The notes under the pieces were generated by a model. The model ran no database searches, was not told the origin of the DNA, and saw only the letters and a list, made by a program, of their open reading frames with translations. Below are positions 1-7,891 of a stretch of DNA of 64,000 nucleotides, in pieces. A program made the position numbers and the translations under genes. The stretch's first letter is position 1; each line of letters begins with the position of its first letter. The DNA is from VAXT01 sp963698015 (GTDB taxonomy: Bacteria > Actinomycetota > Thermoleophilia > Gaiellales > Gaiellaceae): the NCBI GenBank assembly GCA_963698015.1, contig OY969109.1, positions 2,728,001 through 2,792,000 on the forward strand. Reading direction: 5' to 3'.

Positions 1-115
1 CCTTCGGCCCGTCGACCTCGACGTCGTAGAGCAGCCCCAGCTCGACGATGTCCATGCCGAGCTCCGGATCCTCAACCCCGCGCAGCGCCTCGGTGATGTC
101 GTCTTTCGTCGGCAT
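1..115 (-). CDS. MIP18-family (DUF59) iron-sulfur cluster assembly factor, 5' part only
   Basis: Only the first 38 codons are in the window; the gene continues past position 1. It starts MPTKDDITEALRGVEDPELG and goes on DIVELGLLYDVEV. The pattern 'L..V.DPE.....ELGL.Y.V' is the hallmark of the MIP18/PaaD/SufT family, small proteins that help deliver Fe-S clusters to client enzymes. ATG at 115 is the only start that keeps this conserved block. Its partners lie outside the window, so SUF-operon membership cannot be judged. Confidence 0.75.
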   Translation of the reverse strand, partial: MPTKDDITEALRGVEDPELGMDIVELGLLYDVEVDGPK

Positions 116-191
116 GCATCGAGTCTAGCCGCGCGAGTTTGCTTCGCGTTTGGGCCGAACCGCAGCCCGGAGACCACTCAGAATGGCCGCC

Positions 192-217
192 GGAGCCGGG
201 CTTCGCCCGGCGGGAGG
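192..217. repeat. Dispersed GC-rich palindromic repeat, copy 1
   Basis: GCCGGGC/GCCCGGC with a 3-nt loop (195-211), flanked by GGA on the left and GGGAG on the right. Almost the same sequence occurs at 41577-41601, and the core palindrome recurs at 4904-4920. It lies in the 240-bp gene-free stretch between the 5' end of the first gene and the 3' end of glpX. No open frame in that stretch looks coding. Confidence 0.55.
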
Positions 218-309
218 CTCACGTGCGCTGAGGAGAACGCCAGAATCAGAGCTCGAACGGGCGGCTCCTGAACCCTGTGAGCCTCGCCTCCGCTCGCAAG
301 GAGGGAGCC

Positions 310-336
310 CACGAGGGAACCAGGGGTTCCCTCGTG
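310..336. terminator. Strong hairpin downstream of glpX
   Basis: CACGAGGGAAC (310-320) pairs perfectly with GTTCCCTCGTG (326-336) across a 5-nt loop. A second hairpin (GACTGCT 347-353 with AGCAGTC 360-366) spans the glpX stop codon. On the minus strand these lie at and just past the end of the glpX operon, so they could act as a terminator or mRNA 3' stabiliser. There is no clear U tract, so a classical intrinsic terminator is not proven. Confidence 0.45.
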
Positions 337-355
337 AAGAGGTGACGACTGCTCG

Positions 356-1360
356 TCAGAGCAGTCGAACCTCTTCGCGCCTTTCGCGGGCGAAGAAGTG
401 GATCCCGTCCACGAAGCGCACCCAGTTGCAGCGCGTGCACATGACGAGCGAGTGTGTCCGCGCGCTGTCCGCGCCGTAGCGGACCCCGCGCAGGAGGTCG
501 CCGTTCGAGACGCCCGTCGCGGCGACGATCACCTCGGACGGCGCCAGGTCGTCGATCGAGAAGACCTGCTCGATGTCGTCGATCCCCTCCTCGCTCGCAC
601 GCTCGATCTCGCTCCGCGTCGTCGGCCAGAGCTGAGCCTGCATCTCGCCGCCGAGGCAGCGGAGCGCGGCTGCGGTGAGCACGGCCTGCCGGGTGCCGCC
701 GATTCCGATCGCGAGGTGGTCGTTCGTGCCGCGGATCGCCGCGGAGATGGACGCGGTCACGTCGCCGTCCTGGATCAGCTTGATGCGGGCGCCCGCGTCG
801 CGGATCTCGGCGATCAGGTCGTGGTGGCGAGGCCGGTCGAGGACGATCGTCGTCACGTCTCCCACGCGCCGTCCGAACGCCTCCGCAATCGCCTCGATGT
901 TCTCGGCCACCGGGCGCCTGAGGTCGATCTTGCCCCGGGCGACGGGCCCCACTGCCATCTTCCGCATGTACATGTCCGGGAGCGTCGGGAATGCCCCGGA
1001 CGGCCCGGAGGCGATCATCGACATCGCACCGCCGCCCCCACGGGCGACGATGCCGGCCCCCTCGAGCGGGTCGAGCGCGAGATCCGCGGGCTCGCCGCCC
1101 CCTCCGATCCGTTGTCCGGCGCCGAGGCGATCGGACGCGTCGGCCGCTCCGATCACGATGTGCCCGTCGATCGCGAGCTGATCGAGTGCTTCGAGTATCC
1201 CGGCGCACGCAGCCTCCTGGGCGCCCTCCTCGTCGGCGCGCCCGAGCCAGCGGGCGCTCGCCAGCGCGGAACGCTCGGTCACGCGGGCGTAGCTCTCGCA
1301 GAGGCAGGGGCGCCGCGCGGACTGCTCCTGCTCGGGAACGGCTTCGACAGCCTTCGCCAT
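356..1360 (-). CDS. glpX: Class II fructose-1,6-bisphosphatase (GlpX)
   Basis: The 334-residue protein matches the GlpX family over its full length. It has the metal/phosphate motif DPLEGAGIVARGGGGAMS about residue 85, then PDMYMRKMAVGP, DRPRHHDLIAEIR, GIGGTRQAVLTAAAL and VVAATG-type segments. GlpX dephosphorylates fructose-1,6-bisphosphate in gluconeogenesis. The start ATG overlaps the stop of the upstream kinase gene (ATGA at 1360), so translation is probably coupled. The open frame runs further upstream, but that part only mirrors the kinase gene in another frame. Confidence 0.93.
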   Translation of the reverse strand: MAKAVEAVPEQEQSARRPCLCESYARVTERSALASARWLGRADEEGAQEAACAGILEALDQLAIDGHIVIGAADASDRLGAGQRIGGGGEPADLALDPLEGAGIVARGGGGAMSMIASGPSGAFPTLPDMYMRKMAVGPVARGKIDLRRPVAENIEAIAEAFGRRVGDVTTIVLDRPRHHDLIAEIRDAGARIKLIQDGDVTASISAAIRGTNDHLAIGIGGTRQAVLTAAALRCLGGEMQAQLWPTTRSEIERASEEGIDDIEQVFSIDDLAPSEVIVAATGVSNGDLLRGVRYGADSARTHSLVMCTRCNWVRFVDGIHFFARERREEVRLL

Positions 1361-2265
1361 CAGACTCGTTGTAGCCGTTCCGCCGCGCTCAGGACGAGCT
1401 CGAGCACAGCCGACGTCGCTCCTTCTCGGTCCTGGTTCCAGATCACCGGCACGTCCGCTCTCCCCGCCCGCTCGACGATGTAGTCCTGGAGATACCGGAT
1501 GTCGGACAGGTGATCGAGGTACTTGTCGAGCGCGCGGGCGCCTTCGGAGGCGACGTCGCGAATCCAGAAATGGCTCGCGTGCGCATCCTCGCTCTGAATC
1601 GCGAGCACACACTGGACGACGAGCGCGTCCGCGATCGGCGCCGTCATCCCGGGGACGAGGTGCACGCCTTCGAGTACCGTCGACCACCCCTCCGCGAGCG
1701 AGCGCTCGATGGCGGCGTTCACGCCCACGAGCACGTTCCGCGTCTGGTCGAGGAAGCCGTGCAGGAGCGGGTCGACCTCCTCCGCCTCGGCGCTGAGGAG
1801 CGCACGGCCGGCCTCGAAGCTCGAGTAGTGGATCGACGGCATGAACTCGGGGCTGAAGAACGCCCGCAGGGTCTGGCGCACGAAGTCCGTCGACGTCACG
1901 CGCGTGACGCCGAGGCGGTACGCGACCTCGGTGGCGACCGTCGACTTGCCGGTCCCGGTCGCGCCGCCGATGAGGACGATCACGGGGAGGTCGAGCTCCG
2001 CCAGCTCGCCGTAGCGCCGCAGCCGGCGGACCGCATCCACGCCTTCGCTCTCGCCGAGCACGTCCTCGGCGAGCTCCTCGACCCGGTCGAGCTCGATCGA
2101 GTCCTGCTTGCGCGCGAGCAGGTCCTGCTCGATCCGCCGCGCGACCTCGTACGCGCGAACGGCCGAGACGCCGACGCGCATCAGCGCGCGGGCCATCAGC
2201 CCCTTCGAAAACGGCTCCTCGCCGCCTCCGAGCGGGATCGGATCGGTTCGCCGGCGCTCGCTCAT
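1360..2265 (-). CDS. 2-phosphoglycerate kinase
   Basis: The 301-residue protein has an N-terminal segment like an ATP-cone (ALMRVGVSAVRAYEVARRIE), then a P-loop kinase domain with Walker A GGATGTGKST near residue 97. The archaeal enzyme phosphorylates 2-phosphoglycerate to 2,3-diphosphoglycerate, the first step towards cyclic 2,3-diphosphoglycerate. The next gene upstream encodes the enzyme for the second step, which supports this role over a generic zeta-toxin or shikimate-kinase-like function. ATG at 2265 was chosen because upstream codons run into the 172-bp gap and then antisense-like sequence. The gene overlaps glpX by ATGA. Confidence 0.82.
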   Translation of the reverse strand: MSERRRTDPIPLGGGEEPFSKGLMARALMRVGVSAVRAYEVARRIEQDLLARKQDSIELDRVEELAEDVLGESEGVDAVRRLRRYGELAELDLPVIVLIGGATGTGKSTVATEVAYRLGVTRVTSTDFVRQTLRAFFSPEFMPSIHYSSFEAGRALLSAEAEEVDPLLHGFLDQTRNVLVGVNAAIERSLAEGWSTVLEGVHLVPGMTAPIADALVVQCVLAIQSEDAHASHFWIRDVASEGARALDKYLDHLSDIRYLQDYIVERAGRADVPVIWNQDREGATSAVLELVLSAAERLQRV

Positions 2266-2437
2266 GCGCGCCCCTCGCCGGCGGCAGCTCCCGGCCGGCG
2301 GAGCCGGCCTCCGCCGCCGCCTGGCGCCGCTGCGAACACGGTGCTCTCCGGGCCCGTATTGCGAATACTGTGCCCTCCGGCCCCGCGCCCGCAGCGGCGC
2401 CCGAGGAACGCGCAGGCAATCATCCGGATTGGACCGC

Positions 2438-3628
2438 TCATCCGGCCACCGGCTGCGGGACGAGGGACAGCAGCTCCGCGTCGAGGTCGACACCGGGCTC
2501 GAGCGGGCGAACGTCGTTGGCGGCGAACACGCACTCGATACCACGCTCGACGGCCGCCTCGGCGACGACGTCGATGGCCGCGGCCTTGATCTCGACGAGG
2601 AACGCCTCCGCTTCGACTGCCTTCAGCTCCTCCTGCAGCGCCGCGCGGTCGGCGAGGTTCGTCGAGACATGGACGACATCGGCCTCGAGGTGGTCGACCG
2701 CCGCAGGCCCGGCCGTGAAGACCGCGACCCGTCTGCCCGCAAGCGGAGTCACCGGCCGCAGACGGAGCTCGACCCGGATCACCGGCACGTCCTTCAGCTC
2801 GCGGATCGGCGCCGGGTCGCCACCGCCCATCAGCAGGACGAGGTCCGAGACGAGCACGCGATAGGGGTTGAGATACGCCGTCGCGTCCTGGCCCGGCCCG
2901 ACGACGAGCACGCGGCCGTCGACCGACACGGGCGGAATCGCAGCTCCGCTCCCGTCGAAGACGACGACGTCGGGCCGCTGCTCCTCGGCGAGCTCGATCC
3001 CGAGCCGCAGGTTGGACGTGAGCACGTCGCCCGCGAGCCCGCCGCCGGCGCGCCGACAGCCGATCGTCGGCACCCCTACGAGCGCGGCCGTCTCCAGATA
3101 GTCGGAGGCCGCGTGCCCGCCCGCACGGGAGATGTCGAGGAGCTGATCCAACGTCGGCGCGACCTGGACGAGCTCGGGCTGCGCGGGCCCGCCGCGACCC
3201 ATCGACACGACCACGACCTCGCCTCGCTGAGAGAGCAGGCGGGCGAGATGGCCGGTGACGGCCGTCTTCCCGATCCGCTTCCCGGTTCCGATCACCGCGA
3301 GCGACGGAGCCGACGGCGCCGGCAGGTAGGCGGGCGGCCGGAAGCGGAAGTCCGCCCCCACGTACTCGAGCCCGCGCGCGAGCGCCTTGCTCGCCCAGAG
3401 CATCCGCTCGGGCGGGCCGAGCACCGGCTCGTCCGAGAGATCGACGACGACCTCGGCGCGCACGTCGTCCAGCGATGCCAGCAGCGGCACGCCGTAGTCC
3501 TCGCCGCCGCGGAGCTTCTCGGTGCCGCCGACGAGGATCGCGCCGAGGAAGTCGAACGGCAGCTCCGCGAGCGCGTCGCGCACGACGTCTCCGTGATGCT
3601 CGCCGTCGATGAGCGCGATCGCGTTCAC
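2438..3628 (-). CDS. Cyclic 2,3-diphosphoglycerate synthetase
   Basis: This 396-residue protein resembles archaeal cDPG synthetase. It opens VVNAIALIDGEHHGDVVRDA, then has GAILVGGTEKLRG, DEPVLGPPERM, and a P-loop AVIGTGKRIGKTAVTGHLA near residue 130. Later come VVVVSMGRGGPAQPELVQV and DVVVFDGSGAAIPPV. The enzyme closes 2,3-diphosphoglycerate into the cyclic anhydride using ATP. GTG at 3628 overlaps the stop of the upstream phosphoesterase frame (GTGA). It sits beside 2-phosphoglycerate kinase, its usual pathway partner in methanogens. The length is somewhat below that of archaeal enzymes, but no domain appears to be missing. Confidence 0.85.
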   Translation of the reverse strand: MNAIALIDGEHHGDVVRDALAELPFDFLGAILVGGTEKLRGGEDYGVPLLASLDDVRAEVVVDLSDEPVLGPPERMLWASKALARGLEYVGADFRFRPPAYLPAPSAPSLAVIGTGKRIGKTAVTGHLARLLSQRGEVVVVSMGRGGPAQPELVQVAPTLDQLLDISRAGGHAASDYLETAALVGVPTIGCRRAGGGLAGDVLTSNLRLGIELAEEQRPDVVVFDGSGAAIPPVSVDGRVLVVGPGQDATAYLNPYRVLVSDLVLLMGGGDPAPIRELKDVPVIRVELRLRPVTPLAGRRVAVFTAGPAAVDHLEADVVHVSTNLADRAALQEELKAVEAEAFLVEIKAAAIDVVAEAAVERGIECVFAANDVRPLEPGVDLDAELLSLVPQPVAG

Positions 3629-4432
3629 GACTGCGTCGTCACCTCCGACTCGATGCGCGCCGTGTACTTCTCGAAGGAGAGCGTGTCCGTCGAGAACTGG
3701 ATGATCCGCTCCTGCCCGTGGAACGGGTACTTGCGCCAGACGTCCACGTGCGACCCGGAGATCTCGACGACGTTGTAACAGGGCCTCGTGTTGCCCCGGA
3801 GCCGCAGCGAGGAGACCGTCCCGGTGTTGACGATGAAGAGGTCCTCGAGCCGCCACGCGTAGGGCACGTGCTTGTGCCCGGAGAGCACGAGGTCGACCCC
3901 CGCGCGCTGCAGGCACTCGATCGCGTCGCCCGCGTCGTAGACGACGTTCCGCTCGCGCCCGGTGCCCGGGACCGGCAGCAGGTGGTGGTGCAGGACGAAG
4001 ATCTTCAGGTCCGCTTCCTCGCTCCCGAACTGCTCCTCGATCCACCGATAGCGGCCGCGCCCGATCTGGCCGTGGTCGAGGTCCGGCTCGGTGGAGTCGA
4101 TCGCGACGACGGACACGCCGTCACGGTGCAGCACGGAGTTCCGCGTCGCCGAAGAGCTGCTCGAAGTGGATGTAGCCGACGTTCCGCGAGTCGTGGTTTC
4201 CGGGCACGACGACGAGCGACTCGCACTCGAGCCGATCGAGGTAGGACTTCGCCTGCGCGAACTCCTGCTTGAACCCGAACGTCGTCAGGTCTCCCGTGCA
4301 GATGACGATGTCGGGCTGGAGGTCGTTGATCTCCCCGATCGCCCTATCCATGAGGCTCGGCATGAAATGCGGCCCGCCGCAGTGGATGTCGGAGATGTGC
4401 GCGATCGTGAAGGTGCGCTCAGCGGCCGGCAT
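3625..4432 (-). pseudogene. Calcineurin-like metallophosphoesterase, split by a +1 frameshift
   Basis: Two overlapping frames together make one phosphoesterase. The N-terminal part (4121-4432) has HISDIHCGG, CTGDLT and VVVPGNHDSRN. The C-terminal part (3625-4134) has FVLHHHLLPVPG and VLSGHKHVPY. All five metal-binding blocks of the family are therefore present but in two frames. The join is near 4137-4147, where one extra G separates FGD from RNSVLHRDGV; removing it restores the family sequence. Everything else is intact, so a consensus error is more likely than decay. It is the first gene of the cDPG operon and starts 60 bp from the divergent gene at 4492. Confidence 0.82.
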
Positions 4433-4491
4433 TGGTCGAAGTGTACGTCCGACCTGAGGGCGTATCCGAAGCCGTTGCTACCATTTTCGAC

Positions 4492-4860
4492 GTGGCCTCA
4501 GAAACGCCTGGTTTCCAGGCATATTGCGGTGCGGGGACGCCGCGCTTCGCAAATGACGCGGAGCTCGAGTGCGCGAAGCTGCTCGACTACTACCGGGTGC
4601 CGTGGGAGTACGAGCCGAGGACGTTCGTGCTCGAGGAGGCTGACGACGGCACCGTGATCGAGGCCTTCAAGCCGGACTTCTACCTTCCGGATCAGGATCT
4701 CTACCTCGAGGTGACCGTGATGAAGCAGTCGCTCGTGACGAGGAAGAACCGGAAGCTGCGGAAGCTCCGCGAGCGCTACCCGGAGGTCAAGGTCAAGCTC
4801 TTCTACAAGCGCGACATCCAGCGACTGGCAGACCGATACAACCTCGACCTCGCGTCGTAA
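4492..4860 (+). CDS. PD-(D/E)XK nuclease-fold protein, unknown role
   Basis: About 122 residues from the GTG at 4492. The pattern ELECAKLLDYYRVPWEYEPR ... FKPDFYLPDQDLYLEVTV ... K is that of a restriction-endonuclease-like fold: an early Glu, then PDF, then E-x-V with a following Lys. The end is a basic helix (TRKNRKLRKLRERYP) and a strand KLFYKRD. An upstream start (TTG 4432 or GTG 4441) would add a poorly conserved N-terminus that overlaps the divergent phosphoesterase start. Only 2 bp separate its stop from the GTG of hpt, so the two are probably co-translated. DNA or RNA cleavage is inferred from the fold only. Confidence 0.65.
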   Translation: MASETPGFQAYCGAGTPRFANDAELECAKLLDYYRVPWEYEPRTFVLEEADDGTVIEAFKPDFYLPDQDLYLEVTVMKQSLVTRKNRKLRKLRERYPEVKVKLFYKRDIQRLADRYNLDLAS

Positions 4861-4862
4861 CC

Positions 4863-5489
4863 GTGGGTGTTCGAAATGCATCGACCGGTCATTTCAGACG
4901 GAAGCCGGGCGAAGCCCGGCGTCCTGAGGAGGCGTCGCAAGCGACGCCTCGGCTCATAAGGCCCGACGAGCTCGGCGAGGTCTACCTCAGCGCCGAGGAG
5001 ATCCGGGCGCGCGTGTCCGAGCTCGGGGCCGAGATCGCGCGGGACTACGAGGGCCGTGAGCCGATCCTCGTCTCGTCGCTGAAGACGAGCGTCTTCTTCC
5101 TCGCCGACCTCTCGCGGGCCGCGCCGATCCCGCACGCGATCGACTTCATCGCGCTCGCGGGCTACATGGGCAGAACGCGGCAATCGGGGGTGCGGCTGAT
5201 CAAGGACCTCGACGTCTCGATCACCGGCCGCGACGTGCTGCTCGTCGAGGACGTGGTCGACACCGGGCTGACGCTGAACTACGTGTGCCGGACGCTTTCG
5301 CTCCGCGACCCCGCCTCGCTGGCCGCGATCACCTTCCTCGACCGGCCCTACCGGCGCCTCGTCGACGACCTACCCGTGAAGTACGTGGGCTTCACCGTCC
5401 CGGACGAGTTCTTCGTCGGCTACGGCTTCGACCTGGACGAGCGCTACCGCCACCTGCCGGACCTGCACCTGGCCCGCCGCGCTTCTTAG
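4863..5489 (+). CDS. hpt: Hypoxanthine phosphoribosyltransferase with a hairpin-encoded N-terminal extension
   Basis: The core from about residue 33 (GEVYLSAEEIRARVSELG) matches hypoxanthine phosphoribosyltransferases. It has VSSLKTSVFFLADLSR, the PRPP-binding loop VLLVEDVVDTGLTL, and YVGFTVPDEFFVGYG near the end. The enzyme salvages hypoxanthine or guanine to the nucleotide. The only in-frame start before the conserved core is GTG 4863. It forces translation of two DNA palindromes (4904-4920 and 4929-4950) as an Arg/Pro-rich leader that other family members lack. Its stop overlaps the stop of the convergent M23 gene by 4 bp. Confidence 0.88.
   Translation: MGVRNASTGHFRRKPGEARRPEEASQATPRLIRPDELGEVYLSAEEIRARVSELGAEIARDYEGREPILVSSLKTSVFFLADLSRAAPIPHAIDFIALAGYMGRTRQSGVRLIKDLDVSITGRDVLLVEDVVDTGLTLNYVCRTLSLRDPASLAAITFLDRPYRRLVDDLPVKYVGFTVPDEFFVGYGFDLDERYRHLPDLHLARRAS
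4904..4950. repeat. Two tandem palindromes inside the 5' end of hpt
   Basis: GCCGGGC gaa GCCCGGC (4904-4920) is followed by GAGGCGTCGC aa GCGACGCCTC (4929-4950). The first shares its core with the repeats at 195-211 and 41580-41596. In mRNA both would fold between the hpt start codon and the conserved part of the gene, where they could hinder or pace early translation. Confidence 0.6.
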
Positions 5490-6640
5490 AGATAACCCAG
5501 CGGATCGACCGGGGAGCCGTTGATGCGGACCTCGAAGTGCAGGTGCGGGCCGAAGCAGTGGCCCGTGCAGCCCACGTAGCCGATCACCTGGCCCTGCGAG
5601 ACAGGCCCGAGGCCGACGGCGATCGCGGACTGGTGCCCGTACGCGGTGGCCATGCCGCCGCCGTGGTCGATGATCACGAAGTTCCCGTAGCCGCTCATCC
5701 AGCCCGAGAAGACGACCGTTCCGCTCGCGGCGGCGTGAATCGGCGTCCCGTACCCGACTGCGATGTCGATCCCCTCGTGCATGCGGCCCCAGCGCATCCC
5801 GAAGCCGCTGACGACCGGGCCGTTGACCGGCCAGATCAGCCCGCTCGAGGAGGGCGTGGAGCTATAGCTCGACGAGCCCGACGACTGGAGCTGCGCGGTG
5901 ACCTGGCTGCTCGACGCCTGCAGCCCTGCGACCTCGTGCAGGTACTCGGCCTTGCTCTCCTGGACCGAGGCCAGCCGGGCCTTCTTCCGCCCGCGAACCG
6001 CGGCCAGGCCCTTCTCACTGATCAGCAGGCGCTGCTTCTCGGCGCGCACCTCGGACGTCCTGACGGCGATCGTGCGCGTGACGGTCTCGACCTTCTTCTT
6101 CGTCACGGCCGTCTTCTCGCGCGCCGCGTGCCACCGATCCTTGGCGCCGTGCACCTGCGTCGAGATGACGGCGTCCTGTGAGCCGACGTCGCGGACGTAG
6201 TCGACCTGCTCCAGGAAGTCGCCCAGGCTGCTCGACGACATGAGGACGTCGAGCGTCGACGGCTGCTCGGACTCGTACATCTCGATCAGGCGCGCGTTCA
6301 GCCGTTCGACCGAGACGTTGTACTCGTGGGAGAAGAAGTCGAGCTGCTGTGTCTGATACTGGTAGAGCCGCCGGATCCGGTTCAGCCGTTCCTGTTGCAA
6401 GAGGAGATCGTGCTCGAGGGCGTCGAGCCGCGTCGAGACGCCTCCGACCTGGGACTCGAGCGTCCTGATGCGGCTCTCGATCGAGCCGATGTCCGACTGC
6501 AGGCGCTGCTCCTGCACCTGGGCCTCGGCGATCTTCCCCTGGAGCGACTGGATCCGGTCGGCGTGCGCCGGGGTCCCGAATGCGGCCGGCAGCAAGACCA
6601 CGAGGCAGACGAGGGAGGCGAGGAGGAGGCGACGGGGCAT
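5486..6640 (-). CDS. Secreted M23-family murein endopeptidase or hydrolase activator with coiled coil
   Basis: 384 residues. A signal peptide (LLLASLVCLVVLLPAAFG, cleaved near AHA) is followed by about 200 residues of coiled coil (IQSLQGKIAEAQVQEQRLQS onward). A C-terminal LytM/M23 domain has GMRWGRMHEGIDIAVGYGTP, VVFSGWMSGYGNFVIIDHG and GPHLHFEVRING. The zinc ligands (H and D of HEGID, and HLH) are all present, so it should be an active peptidase, unlike the degenerate EnvC class. The coiled coil plus M23 layout is typical of cell-division or envelope-remodelling hydrolases. It converges on hpt with a 4-bp overlap. Confidence 0.9.
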   Translation of the reverse strand: MPRRLLLASLVCLVVLLPAAFGTPAHADRIQSLQGKIAEAQVQEQRLQSDIGSIESRIRTLESQVGGVSTRLDALEHDLLLQQERLNRIRRLYQYQTQQLDFFSHEYNVSVERLNARLIEMYESEQPSTLDVLMSSSSLGDFLEQVDYVRDVGSQDAVISTQVHGAKDRWHAAREKTAVTKKKVETVTRTIAVRTSEVRAEKQRLLISEKGLAAVRGRKKARLASVQESKAEYLHEVAGLQASSSQVTAQLQSSGSSSYSSTPSSSGLIWPVNGPVVSGFGMRWGRMHEGIDIAVGYGTPIHAAASGTVVFSGWMSGYGNFVIIDHGGGMATAYGHQSAIAVGLGPVSQGQVIGYVGCTGHCFGPHLHFEVRINGSPVDPLGYL

Positions 6641-6723
6641 CGGGAAAGTCCTTCGTGACAGGGCAAAACGTCCCTGCCCGGATGCAAAAGTCGCTGGATT
6701 TTAGCGGGTTCTTCGGACGAAGA

Positions 6724-7578
6724 CTAACCGGCGCGCTGCTGCGGGCCCGGCTCCGGGATCTCGGGCAGGTGCGGGCGGTCGCCCTCATCCGGGGGCGGAT
6801 ACGGCTCGGGGACCTGCGCCGGCTGAGGCGGCTGCCCCTCGTCCGGCGGCGGGAACGGCTCGGGGACCGGCACCGGGTCCGGCGCCTCATCCGGCAGCTC
6901 GTTCGCCGCGACCCGGGTCGGCTGGGCCTGGAGCTTCGCCTTTCCGACCCTCTCCTGCGCGTCGATCGTCACCTTCGCCATCTGCGCCTCCTTCGCCGCC
7001 AGCTCGTCGTCGATCTCCTTCATCCCCTGCTTCAGCTCCTTCGTCGCCGTTGTGTTCTTCGCGTGCACGGCCTCGCCCAGCTCCCGCGCACATTCGCTGC
7101 GCTGCTTCGCGAGCGCGCTTGCCTCGCGCCGGAGCCGCGCCAGCTCGATTCTGGCTCCGCCGTGCGCCGCGATCGTCTCCTTTGCCACGCCGGCCCGCGA
7201 GCGAACCGAGGCTAAGGCTTGCGACGCGCGGCCATCCTCCCCAGGGCTGCGTTGCTTCGCGGACACGAACCCGGTGATCAGGAACAGCGCGATGCCTAGC
7301 ACGATCAGGCCCCAGGGCCAGAGCCCGGTCGCGAAGAGCGCGATCGCCCCGATCACGCCCAGCACCCCGAGGACGAGCAGAACGCCACCCGGAGGAACGC
7401 CGAAGTAGCGACGCTCCGAGACGTGCTGCTCCACCGGGATCGGTCCGTCCTCAGCGGGCGGCACGACCTGGACGAGGGTGTCCCCGGAGGCGACCGCGGT
7501 CCCGCACTCGGGGCAGAACTTGCTCTTCGCGGGCAGCTTCGCCCCGCACGTCTGACAGCTAGCTCGTCGCACGGACAC
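6724..7578 (-). CDS. Zinc-ribbon membrane protein with proline-rich tail
   Basis: 284 residues. An N-terminal double CxxC zinc ribbon (CQTCGAKLPAKSKFCPECG) is followed by two hydrophobic segments (VLLVLGVLGVIGAIALFATG and LIVLGIALFLITGFV). Then comes a charged helical region (residues about 115-215) and a tail with the repeated motif PEP(F/Y)PPPDEG. It starts inside the 3' end of the CcmI-like gene (20-bp overlap), which places it at the end of the cytochrome c maturation operon. No enzyme signature is visible. A scaffold or membrane sensor role is only a guess. Confidence 0.7.
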   Translation of the reverse strand: MSVRRASCQTCGAKLPAKSKFCPECGTAVASGDTLVQVVPPAEDGPIPVEQHVSERRYFGVPPGGVLLVLGVLGVIGAIALFATGLWPWGLIVLGIALFLITGFVSAKQRSPGEDGRASQALASVRSRAGVAKETIAAHGGARIELARLRREASALAKQRSECARELGEAVHAKNTTATKELKQGMKEIDDELAAKEAQMAKVTIDAQERVGKAKLQAQPTRVAANELPDEAPDPVPVPEPFPPPDEGQPPQPAQVPEPYPPPDEGDRPHLPEIPEPGPQQRAG

Positions 7579-7891
7579 GCTCCTCCTCTGTCGACTCCGC
7601 CTGCGGCTCCAGCGCCCTGAGCGCCTCGGCGACCCGTATACGCAGCGGGCCGATCAGCTCGCGGTAGTCCTCGTCCGAGATCTTGCCGGTGCGATGGTCG
7701 AACTCGAGCTCCTTGAGCGCGGCCAGAGCGCGGTCCTTGTCCTCCGCGAGCTCGAGCGCCCGCTTCTCGAGCGCCCCCGGCTCGTCCAACCGGTCCTCGG
7801 CCGGATCCGGCTCGCGCAGGAACGGGAGCGCGACGAACAGCACGCACGCGCATGCGAGCACCGCCCCGAATGCGAGCGCGACCGCAGTCAT
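7559..7891 (-). CDS. Small CcmI/CycH-like membrane protein of cytochrome c maturation
   Basis: 110 residues. One N-terminal membrane helix (VALAFGAVLACACVLFVALPF) is followed by a helical, charged segment with ALAALKELEFDHRTGKIS and DEDYRELIGPLRIRV. This 'one helix then ...GKISDEDY...' pattern is what is seen in the N-terminal part of CcmI/CycH and similar proteins beside ccmF. The ATG overlaps the ccmF stop (ATGA at 7888-7891). CcmI normally presents apocytochrome c to the heme lyase. The TPR half of classical CcmI is absent, so the assignment rests mostly on context. Confidence 0.6.
   Translation of the reverse strand: MTAVALAFGAVLACACVLFVALPFLREPDPAEDRLDEPGALEKRALELAEDKDRALAALKELEFDHRTGKISDEDYRELIGPLRIRVAEALRALEPQAESTEEERVRATS

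Noticed and set aside
4121..4134. Programmed +1 frameshift in the phosphoesterase
   Set aside because: No slippery run or stop-codon cue like that of prfB is seen at the join; a base error is simpler.
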